Source: Terriglobia bacterium
GTDB lineage: Bacteria; Acidobacteriota; Terriglobia; UBA7540
Length of the DNA: 13,193 nucleotides
Direction: 5' to 3'
NCBI GenBank assembly: GCA_020072905.1
Contig: JAIQGB010000074.1
Coordinates: 1-13,193 of the forward strand
Position 1 is the first letter of the stretch, and every line of letters begins with the position of its first letter. The translations under genes were made by a program, and so were the position numbers. Below are positions 6,988 to 13,092 of the stretch, one piece after another. The notes under the pieces were generated by a model. The model did no database searches. It worked only from the letters and a program-made list of their open reading frames with translations, and was not told the DNA's origin.

Positions 6988-7424
6988 GAGCTGGAACCGG
7001 ACATAACTATGGCCGATTTGGGTGCTGGAAATGGCCGGTTTGGGTGCTCCAAATGTCCGGTTTGGGGACTCGTGGTGGCCGGTTTTGCTGGCGAATAGCC
7101 GGCCAGGCTGGCCGGTTTTCCATGCTTACGAACTCGCAGGCTGGCCGGTTTTTCCAGTTCCAGAAAAGAGTAAATTCGAGAGCGCTTTCGGCCCGGAGGA
7201 AGAACCATCGCGAGGATCCCCTTACGCTCGAGAAAGCGGAGGGATCGGCGGGCCTGGCGCTCTGACATTAGAGCATCAAGCGCGAGCTCCTCCAGGGAAC
7301 GGAAAAAGGCTTGGCGGCGGTCGTCGAGATATTGATCTGCGAGGACAAACATTAGAAGCTTCTCTCCCCTGCTGACTCGATCGATTCCTAATTTCTTTAC
7401 GTAGGCCGTCGCCTTCCAACTCAA
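6978..7424 (-). CDS. HTH (winged-helix) replication-initiator-like protein, N-terminal frame
   Basis: The start is TTG 7424, with GGAGG (7432-7436) 7 nt upstream. The 148-aa frame begins with a winged-helix domain at residues 5-90: YVKKLGIDRVSRGEKLLMFV, LEELALDALMSERQARRSLR (the HTH) and FLERKGILAMV, a pattern shared with HTH_36-type replication proteins. Residues 91-148 are a low-complexity linker with repeated KPAS/KPAT, encoded by the iteron-like DNA repeats. The frame stops at TAA 6978-6980, immediately after a slippery C7 tract, while the conserved C-terminal module lies in the -1 frame; full-length product would be about 275 aa. An initiator that binds sites inside its own gene is known for phage lambda O. 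The same logic is inferred here. Confidence 0.75.
   Translation of the reverse strand: MSWKATAYVKKLGIDRVSRGEKLLMFVLADQYLDDRRQAFFRSLEELALDALMSERQARRSLRFLERKGILAMVLPPGRKRSRIYSFLELEKPASLRVRKHGKPASLAGYSPAKPATTSPQTGHLEHPNRPFPAPKSAIVMSGSSSPP
6982..6988 (-). promoter_or_regulatory. C7 tract: slippery heptamer C_CCC_CCU followed by UAA
   Basis: On the - strand the zero-frame codons are TCC CCC CCT TAA. C_CCC_CCT fits the X_XXY_YYZ rule for -1 ribosomal slippage, and the stop follows directly. A -1 shift enters the open frame encoding the C-terminal module. Transcriptional slippage on the C7 run, a phase-variable tract, or one missing C in the sequence are alternatives. Confidence 0.5.
7009..7151 (-). 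repeat. Six iteron-like repeats with core TGGCCGGTTT, helically phased
   Basis: Core copies on the + strand start at 7010 (TGGCCGATTT), 7032, 7054 (TGTCCGGTTT), 7076, 7109 and 7142; the other four are exact TGGCCGGTTT. Distances are 22, 22, 22, 33 and 33 bp, all multiples of 11, so all cores face the same side of the helix. The first three units share about 18 bp (ATGGCCGGTTTGGGTGCT type). Because 22 is not a multiple of three, the leftmost units are read in different frames, so protein repetition does not explain them. They lie inside the HTH replication gene, as iterons do in the phage lambda O gene, and are a candidate replication origin. Confidence 0.7.
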
Positions 7425-7504
7425 TTCTCAGCCTCCGGATCCGCTTCCGAATTCGCTGAAGCCCAGGTCAAGATGGCCAAATTCAAGGTCGCAAATCCCG
7501 CCGA

Positions 7505-7520
7505 ATCAATCATGATTGAT
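7505..7520. promoter_or_regulatory. Perfect 16-bp palindrome upstream of the initiator gene
   Basis: ATCAATCATGATTGAT is its own reverse complement. It lies 80 bp upstream of the initiator start, in the 215-bp gap between the primase-like and initiator genes, in AT-richer sequence. On the - strand a TTGAAA about 18 nt ahead of AATCAT could form a weak promoter overlapping it. An operator or protein-binding site is the likely meaning. Confidence 0.5.
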
Positions 7521-7639
7521 GCATGACTCTCGGATTTTCAAAAGGGAAATGGCAACCCTGAAATTTCGATTATTGGCTAGCAAAAGGCCGGGGTCGCCGT
7601 AACCCGCAGTTCATTCGTCCTGGAAGGACCCGCTCCCGC

Positions 7640-8626
7640 TTAACGTCGACGCACCGCCTTGGGCCTCTCGGCTGTCGCCGCGACCGGCTCCAACACTGGT
7701 TGTCGCTTCCCAAACTCACCCCGTGCTTCCCGTTCCAGGATTTCTAATTTTTGCCGCTCCAACTCGGCCCGTCGCTTGGCTTCTTGTCCGGCCGTAAACG
7801 TCACGCCGGGCATGGTCTTTGCCGCCGGGAAGATCCCACTTTGGTGCGCTGGATGTCCGGTTTCTGAAGCCTTGACCAATTTCAGCAGTTTGCAGCCGGC
7901 CAGCCACTCACGAAACCTTGTGGAATTTGTTGTCAGCCGGACAAGAGAGACGATCAAGCTGAGACCCCTGCGACCAACCCTTCCCGACGTCTCCGTCGAG
8001 AAGGCGCAGAAACCGATACTCTCCAGCTCCCGCCGAGCCTTGACCACGGTCGCGATGCTTCCAACGCCAGCAAGCCTTCGCAGTTGGCGCACCGATATGC
8101 GCGCTATGGGTTCCTCCTCATCGCGCGCGCGCACGTAACTTAGAATCACCGGTAGGATCGCGCGCGCCCCCGAAGACAACCGCGCCCACGCCCCGGCCCG
8201 CACCAGGTCTTCGACGCCCGGAATCACGGGCCAATCCTCAATCAGCGAGTAAAATGATGCACCCGTCCGATCCGTTACCTGATTAACCCGCGGGATGGGT
8301 CCGAAGTTAGCGTCAATCCACGCGGCGGCCTCGACGAGGTTGGTCCCCCGGATCGACGCAACCGCGTCGATTACGGAATACCATTTTCCTTTGCGGTTCT
8401 TTGACCCTGGGCAAGCGTAACAGCAGGCCGAGTTGCGCCTCAGCATGACATTCACTGAGAATGGCCGTTCATGCTTCGCCCGCCAGCAGCGCCAGCCGCG
8501 CCCGTCGGTTTCGATGTTATTAAGTTTGAGAACGTCGCCGATTGGTATTGCGCGATTTATAAACGCGAAGTCAACCAACAGCCGCACGCCCAGTTCGCTC
8601 TGGCCGGAAGTGGCGGCGTCACTCAT
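7640..8626 (-). CDS. CHC2-like zinc-finger/winged-helix replication protein (primase-like)
   Basis: This is a 328-aa protein. ATG 8626 was chosen because GGAGG lies 9 nt upstream and because the longer form from 8680 would overlap the preceding gene. Residues 28-110 resemble the zinc-binding N-terminal domain of phage-type DNA primases: Cys47 and His52 in RCWRAKHERPFSV, Cys69 and Cys72 in ACCYACPG, then KWYSVIDAVASIRGTNLVEA, the usual helix after the finger. The Cys-His spacing is wider than in DnaG (C-x2-H), so the finger is atypical. No TOPRIM or polymerase domain follows; residues 148-230 look like a winged helix (LSSGARAILPVIL, SVRQLRRLAGVGSIATVVKA). A charged coiled coil covers about 280-305. 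A role in origin binding or priming of element replication is inferred. Confidence 0.6.
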   Translation of the reverse strand: MSDAATSGQSELGVRLLVDFAFINRAIPIGDVLKLNNIETDGRGWRCWRAKHERPFSVNVMLRRNSACCYACPGSKNRKGKWYSVIDAVASIRGTNLVEAAAWIDANFGPIPRVNQVTDRTGASFYSLIEDWPVIPGVEDLVRAGAWARLSSGARAILPVILSYVRARDEEEPIARISVRQLRRLAGVGSIATVVKARRELESIGFCAFSTETSGRVGRRGLSLIVSLVRLTTNSTRFREWLAGCKLLKLVKASETGHPAHQSGIFPAAKTMPGVTFTAGQEAKRRAELERQKLEILEREARGEFGKRQPVLEPVAATAERPKAVRRR

Positions 8627-8648
8627 TCGCCCCCGCCTCCGCCGCCGG

Positions 8649-8891
8649 TCATGCCTTGCTCGCAAATCGCGCCAGCTCATCGCGGTGGATCAACACGCGG
8701 CCATCAATCCGGGAAGCCTTCAACCGCCCATCGGCGATCAAGTAATCGACTTTCCGAACGGAGATCGAAAGCATCCGAGCAGAATCCCGCTTTGAATAGA
8801 GCAAGCGCGCCGGTTCCTGAGCCGCCGAAGGCATGGAGCGAATCGAAGATTGAATTTGGCCTTGCATTGTTACGTTATCCTGTGCAATCAT
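8649..8891 (-). CDS. Excisionase-type HTH (HTH_17/MerR-like) DNA-binding protein
   Basis: The longest form has 80 aa. Residues 30-78 are a standard small winged HTH of the excisionase family: LLYSKRDSARMLSISVRKVD, then YLIADGRLKASRIDGRVLIH and RDELARFA. These proteins bend DNA at att sites to direct excision or act as small repressors. ATG 8891 would leave almost no leader if the promoter lies in the adjacent inverted repeat; ATG 8867, with AGGA about 10 nt upstream, is an alternative start. It is the first gene of the leftward operon, 22 bp ahead of the primase-like gene, and sits next to the divergent operator, so autoregulation and control of the integrase operon are plausible (inference). 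Confidence 0.85.
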   Translation of the reverse strand: MIAQDNVTMQGQIQSSIRSMPSAAQEPARLLYSKRDSARMLSISVRKVDYLIADGRLKASRIDGRVLIHRDELARFASKA

Positions 8892-8903
8892 TGCGACGGT
8901 AGC

Positions 8904-8932
8904 ATTGACAGTCCGATATTGGAACTGTCAAT
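8904..8932. promoter_or_regulatory. 29-bp inverted repeat, divergent promoter/operator
   Basis: ATTGACAGT (8904-8912) and ACTGTCAAT (8924-8932) are exact reverse complements with an 11-bp spacer. Each arm contains TTGACA, a perfect sigma-70 -35 box, one facing right and one facing left. The -10 boxes are poor (around 8928-8934 for +, 8903-8908 for -), so activation or an unusual promoter may be needed. It sits between the start regions of the two divergent operons of the element, the classic place for a repressor switching between maintenance and excision. Confidence 0.65.
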
Positions 8933-8946
8933 ATGCGCCACGCAAA

Positions 8947-9747
8947 ATGAACCCGCTGAAAAGTCAGCACACGAAAGGGTCCTCGACCGCGCCACGTTAT
9001 TCTGTGGGCCGAAGCCATAGAATCGAGTGGGATATATCCGGCAAGATCAGCAACTCGAAGGCCCACGCGGTCCTAGAGGAGCTTGCCAATCTACCTGAAC
9101 CATCGGCGGCCGGAAGTGCCGCGCGCCTTCGGCTCGAAAAAGCTGTTGGCTCTATTAAGACGAGATTCCCCGAGGTCTTTGTTGAGCTTCGCAACGTCGC
9201 GAACCTCGAACCTTCACCGGCACAGCAGCATGACATGTTCCTCCTCGTCATCATCGGTCTAAGTAGGCACGTCCGGCAGGCCTGGAGGGCAAAACCACAG
9301 GGGGCTAGATGGATTATCTTTGAGCTGCGCCGACTCTATCAGGAATGTTACTGGAGGGCTGTCGCCCATCGCTTGCGCGCGAAAGTCCCGAAGCCCCCAC
9401 AGCAACAGTTGCCCTTCCTCGACGCGCTCCAGGATGCGTCCCACCGGGCATTCTACCAATGGGGCTGGCATGTCAACCCGCCTCCACAAGCCACAACCTT
9501 CGATCTACTCATGCTCCGCTTTGAACATATGCTTAATCAGGCCCGCTATTGCGAAAATAACGAATGCCAGAGCCCATATTTCTTTGCTTATAATCGGCGC
9601 AAGCGAAAAAGGTGGATTTGCAGCGCTGCCTGCTTTAGGGTCTGGCGCAGAAAGTACAGGCAGGACTGGTGGAAGAACAAAGGCAGCAAACGGCGCCAAA
9701 AAAAGCCGCGAATCTGGGAGGCACAAAAAGAGAAGATCGCGTCATGA
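8947..9747 (+). CDS. Zinc-finger protein cotranslated with the integrase (CGNR-like finger)
   Basis: This is a 266-aa protein starting at ATG 8947. A TTG at 8905 would add 14 residues but lies inside the inverted repeat, so it is rejected. No good ribosome-binding site precedes ATG 8947; if the promoter is in the repeat, the mRNA would be nearly leaderless. The N-terminal ~190 residues are helical and unfamiliar. Near the C-terminus is a Cys4 finger: YCENNECQSPYFFAYN, then RWICSAACFRVWRRKY (Cys202, 207, 225, 229), followed by a very basic tail (KNKGSKRRQKKPRI). The finger resembles those of CGNR-type and similar proteins and suggests nucleic-acid binding. The stop overlaps the integrase start as ATGA, so the two are probably made together; an accessory role in recombination or regulation is inferred. 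Confidence 0.65.
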   Translation: MNPLKSQHTKGSSTAPRYSVGRSHRIEWDISGKISNSKAHAVLEELANLPEPSAAGSAARLRLEKAVGSIKTRFPEVFVELRNVANLEPSPAQQHDMFLLVIIGLSRHVRQAWRAKPQGARWIIFELRRLYQECYWRAVAHRLRAKVPKPPQQQLPFLDALQDASHRAFYQWGWHVNPPPQATTFDLLMLRFEHMLNQARYCENNECQSPYFFAYNRRKRKRWICSAACFRVWRRKYRQDWWKNKGSKRRQKKPRIWEAQKEKIAS

Positions 9748-10964
9748 AAAATGAATCGGAAGTCAAACACCGCGGAGTATATGAGCGAGATCCGGGCTCA
9801 GGCGTTTGGTGGATTCGCTGGCATGACGGCCAAGGCCGACGCCATCGTGAAAAAGTAGGGAGCAAGGCGGCGGCCATTAAGCTCGCCGAGAAGCGCCGCG
9901 TCGAGGTCCGGGAGGGAAAATTGCTCCCCGAACTCCATCGTCGCGCCGTAACGTTCGGCGAGATCGCCGCCGACGCGCTCGAATATTCAGAAAAGCACAA
10001 GCGCAGTTATGGCGACGACAAGTCCCGAATGCCCCGGCTTCTCGCCTGGTGGAAGGATCGCCCGGCCGACTCGCTCACGCCGGAAGAGTTCGCGGAGAAA
10101 TTGGGATCGGTTAAGGAATGGGCCGACGCGACTCGCAACCGCATCCGAGCGCTGCTTTCGCTCACCTATAAGCTGGCGATCCGGCACCGGAAGGTCAAGG
10201 AGAATCCCGCCCGCCTCGTTGCCGCCCTGCCCGAAGGCAATCCCCGGCAGGGCTTCGTGATCGACAGCCAATATTCGAAGCTCGCCCAAGCCTGCCCCAC
10301 GGTTTGGCTACGCGCCATGCTCGCCGTCGGGTATACTTTCGGGTGGCGCGTCGGCGAATTGACAAACCTCCGCGTCCGTCAGGTCGATCTGGCCGCTCGC
10401 ACGGTCCGCCTGGAGCCGGGCACAACGAAGAATATGGAGGGCCGAACAATCAAATTGACGGGCGAATGCTACGAGCTCGTGAAGGCGTGCATCGGGGATA
10501 AAGATTCCGCCGCTTATCTCTTCACGCGCGCGGATGGAAAGCCCGTCCGGACCTACCGCGGGGCGTGGGAGCAGCTCTGCGTACGCGCCGGCCTGGGGCG
10601 CTTCATCTGCCGGACCTGCAAAGGACCAGGGCCAGCTACCGGCGCAACCGGCCGCTGTTGCCCTACTTGCGCCAAGGCCGGGCAGGTCGGCATCTTCCGA
10701 TATGAAGGACTGCTATTCCACGATCTACGCCGCAGTGCGGTCCGCAATCTGGAGCGCAGCGCCGTGCCCCGGTCAGTCGCTATGAAGATTACCGGTCACA
10801 AGACGGAGGCCGTGTATCGCCGCTATGCCATCGTGAGCGAGGCGGACTTGGCCGAAGCCATCGAACGCTTGGAACGGTCAAGGCTGGATTACAAAAATGA
10901 AGGGGCACCACAAGGGGCACCAGCCTCATCGCCTCAAGTGGAGATTTCTGCTAAGCTTATGTAA
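9744..10964 (+). CDS. Tyrosine recombinase/integrase with a zinc-ribbon-like insertion
   Basis: This is a 406-aa site-specific recombinase, starting at ATG 9744, which overlaps the previous stop (ATGA). Residues 10-60 are an AP2-like arm-binding region (GVYERDPGSGVWWIRWHDGQ), 70-160 the core-binding domain and 170-375 the catalytic domain. Catalytic residues visible are Arg202 (GWRVGELTNLR), Lys229 (TTKN), His326 and Arg329 (FHDLRRSAVRNL), His352 (ITGHKT) and Tyr361 (YRRYAIVSEADL). All are present, so the enzyme is probably active. Between the helix ending at about 284 and the His326 motif lies an insert with Cys289/Cys292 and Cys306/Cys309, two CxxC pairs that probably bind zinc. It would integrate and, with the excisionase-like protein, excise the element. 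Its stop is 10 bp from a tRNA gene, the likely target. Confidence 0.95.
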   Translation: MKNESEVKHRGVYERDPGSGVWWIRWHDGQGRRHREKVGSKAAAIKLAEKRRVEVREGKLLPELHRRAVTFGEIAADALEYSEKHKRSYGDDKSRMPRLLAWWKDRPADSLTPEEFAEKLGSVKEWADATRNRIRALLSLTYKLAIRHRKVKENPARLVAALPEGNPRQGFVIDSQYSKLAQACPTVWLRAMLAVGYTFGWRVGELTNLRVRQVDLAARTVRLEPGTTKNMEGRTIKLTGECYELVKACIGDKDSAAYLFTRADGKPVRTYRGAWEQLCVRAGLGRFICRTCKGPGPATGATGRCCPTCAKAGQVGIFRYEGLLFHDLRRSAVRNLERSAVPRSVAMKITGHKTEAVYRRYAIVSEADLAEAIERLERSRLDYKNEGAPQGAPASSPQVEISAKLM

Positions 10965-10974
10965 ACAAAGCTTC

Positions 10975-11051
<77 letters not shown>

Positions 11052-11203
11052 ACCCCGTTCACAACTATTCGCTAATCTGCTTGCGGAAAAGGCAATGCCG
11101 CGTAAGGGCGCTTCAGACGCGGGCTCGGAACGTATTTGCGGGACTGCGCAATCCTGTGCAGGAGTCGAGATTCAGACAGTCCTGAACACTTTCGCATGGG
11201 AAA

Positions 11204-11219
11204 GCTGAGAGGTCTCAGC
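11204..11219 (-). terminator. Hairpin between the tRNA and the secreted-protein gene, possible terminator
   Basis: GCTGAGA and TCTCAGC form a 7-bp perfect stem with a 2-bp centre. On the - strand it is followed by TTTCCC and lies about 100 nt beyond the stop of the secreted-protein gene. The T stretch is short, so this is tentative. The rest of 11052-11318 shows nothing else recognisable. Confidence 0.3.
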
Positions 11220-11318
11220 CAATGACCGACTTGAGGGCCGGTCCCTGACCATGCCCAGTGGACCCCCCTGGACTTTTCCCCGGACTAAACCTTGCGGACT
11301 GCTCGAATTCACTCCGAG

Positions 11319-12647
11319 CTAATGGGCGTTGGGGAGGAATGCGTACATGTCCCCGGGATGGAATACGACAGTCTGGCGGACTTCGAGAAGATTCGTTTCG
11401 GGGTCATAGTCGGAATTCAGCAGGAACGCCTTGCTGATGGCCTTGAGATCGCTCTCACCCGCCGGGACCGGGTTATGCTCGGTGTAAGCGAGGAACGGGT
11501 CGCGTAGGTCGACGCACTCGAGCGCAACGGACTCGATAGCGCCCGCCCGGGTTCCGGGGGGCAACTCGACAGTCGTTCGGTACCAGCCGCTGCGCGAAAT
11601 GACCAGGTCCAGGCGCCCACGATGCGAACTGTACGAGCGCGGGTCGCCTTTGAGCTTTACCCAGACGACCAGTCCGCTTTCTTTGTTGTCGGCATTGATT
11701 TCGAGATAAACGTAGCTCCGCGGGTCCCCGATCGCGGTCCCAGCTGAGACGTCAAACGTCCGGATCTTCCCCTCGCGCTGCAGTTCCTCGCCCATGATGC
11801 GATAGGTCCATGGGGAGCGGTCCATGAGCTCTTCCCGCGAGTGCTGGCTCAGGTCAGCCCGAACGGGGAGCATCCGGTACTGAACCGGTGAGTAGCCGGT
11901 ATCCGTGAAGTCGTTGTTGTCGCTGGTGTCAAGGATGAACGGATGCTGATCCTCTTTCCTGCCGCGAAAGGGATGATCGTTCTCCTCGATGTCCAGGAAA
12001 CTCTCTTTCAGGATCCGACCGTGGTCATCCAGAGTAACTCGATAGACGTATTCGATGTCCGTGGCGCGACCCCAGCGGGCCATCAGCGCATCGGTGGGCG
12101 TGCCGCCATCTTCGTTGCTGAACACGATACTGTATTGAATTGTCTGTTGATGATCCTGTGGGAAGACCTCGTACCACATCAGCATCGGGACATCCGAAAA
12201 GTGGCCGACGGTATCCGCGCGGGCCAGAAGGATCGGAATATGTTCGATCACGCGCCAGTCGGGCAGGTCAGGTGTTATGCCCGTGACCTTGACGTCGCCC
12301 ACCTCGAGCCCGGCGTGGGGTGCGGACCAGCGGTCATTCCGCTCGATCATCAGACGATGAGTCCCGGCCGTAACCCTCCCGAGAAAGACCCGGTAAGTCC
12401 ACGGCGCCGGACCGTGGAACACCACAATGTCCTGGTTGTACGCGCCGTCGAGGGAGACCTTGGCTAATGAGGCTTCGGCTCCGGATACTCCCCAGGAGCC
12501 ACCGGGTGCTTGCGCGGTTATCTCCGCGACTGCCTCGGCGGATGCCGTCAGCCGAAACGAAAACTCCCGGCTCGCGGCGTTCTTGCCAACCGAGAGCAAA
12601 GTGGTAAGAGCAAACCAACACGAAAGAGTTACGCGCCAGCTCGCCAT
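11319..12647 (-). CDS. Large secreted protein of unknown function
   Basis: This is a 442-aa protein with a signal peptide at about residues 1-25 (MASWRVTLSCWFALTTLLSV, cleavage near KNAAS). I do not recognise a domain. The first ~100 mature residues look beta-rich (FSFRLTASAEAVAEI, WTYRVFLGRVTAGTHRLMIE) and may be a carbohydrate-binding-like or jelly-roll sandwich. The middle holds conserved-looking motifs (PMLMWYEVFP, ARWGRATDIEYVYRVTLDDH), and the C-terminal half has further strands ending VVFHPGDMYAF. Cysteines are almost absent from the mature part. No strong ribosome-binding site precedes ATG 12647. It stands alone on its strand. An extracellular or periplasmic location is well supported; the function is not. 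Confidence 0.85.
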   Translation of the reverse strand: MASWRVTLSCWFALTTLLSVGKNAASREFSFRLTASAEAVAEITAQAPGGSWGVSGAEASLAKVSLDGAYNQDIVVFHGPAPWTYRVFLGRVTAGTHRLMIERNDRWSAPHAGLEVGDVKVTGITPDLPDWRVIEHIPILLARADTVGHFSDVPMLMWYEVFPQDHQQTIQYSIVFSNEDGGTPTDALMARWGRATDIEYVYRVTLDDHGRILKESFLDIEENDHPFRGRKEDQHPFILDTSDNNDFTDTGYSPVQYRMLPVRADLSQHSREELMDRSPWTYRIMGEELQREGKIRTFDVSAGTAIGDPRSYVYLEINADNKESGLVVWVKLKGDPRSYSSHRGRLDLVISRSGWYRTTVELPPGTRAGAIESVALECVDLRDPFLAYTEHNPVPAGESDLKAISKAFLLNSDYDPETNLLEVRQTVVFHPGDMYAFLPNAH

Positions 12648-13092
12648 GGCTCACACCGAAGAGGATGACCCTGCAAAAAAATCACGGCGGCCCTCACAGA
12701 TTCGTTCAGCTTCTTACTAAAAGTGGAGCATCAACGCAAATAGAATCTGGCCCGGTGCGCTGACCCGGGTCGCGATCCGAACTTGCGCGACCACGCGTAT
12801 GAGAGCCGCTCGAAGGCAGCTGCCTCATCTTACAGTCTGCTGCTCATAGGGGGTTGATCCACATCGCGCTCCCCCGTTCCGCCCAACGCACAGTCTACGG
12901 TGAAGGTTGTCAAGGACCCCGACGGCTGCGGTCTAACCACCGATTCCACCGTCCAAGTGTGCCTCTCAATGTACCGCCGGCCTCTGCCCGCAACCAATCC
13001 GGGTTTCTTGAGCGCCCTAATGTTTGAGGGGAGAGAGATCATTAAGCCGCGCAGCCGGTCTCCCCTCCAGCTTTCAGATCATCATGCTGAGG
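12648..13092. other. Intergenic region, nothing recognised
   Basis: Short frames occur on both strands around 12830-13112 but overlap each other and show no domain or ribosome-binding site. The promoter of the secreted-protein gene should lie in the left part. A 10-bp palindrome GACCCGGGTC sits at 12762-12771 without clear meaning. Confidence 0.4.

Larger units (their letters stand above)
6065..10974. mobile_element. Compact integrated replicating element beside tRNA-Ile2
   Basis: Six genes with mobile-element functions lie together: a ParB-like protein, a replication-initiator-like HTH protein with iteron-like repeats, a CHC2-like primase/winged-helix protein, an excisionase-like protein, a zinc-finger protein and a tyrosine integrase. 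They are arranged as two divergent transcription units around a 29-bp inverted repeat, and the integrase abuts a tRNA gene. I see no capsid, packaging, conjugation, resistance or toxin genes. The layout resembles that of phage satellites and small integrative plasmids. The left end is not resolved and att repeats were not identified, so the coordinates simply span the genes. Confidence 0.7.

Noticed and set aside
7009..7151. CRISPR array as explanation of the repeated TGGCCGGTTT units
   Set aside because: Repeats are too short and spacing too small, there are no unique 25-40 bp spacers, and no cas genes are present; the array is inside a coding gene.
8905..8946. TTG 8905 as the start of the zinc-finger protein
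   Set aside because: It lies within the inverted repeat/-35 region and adds residues unlike the rest; ATG 8947 is more likely.
11943..12467. 174-codon open frame on the + strand opposite the secreted-protein gene
   Set aside because: The opposite strand carries a signal peptide and a continuous 442-codon protein; the + frame shows no family features.
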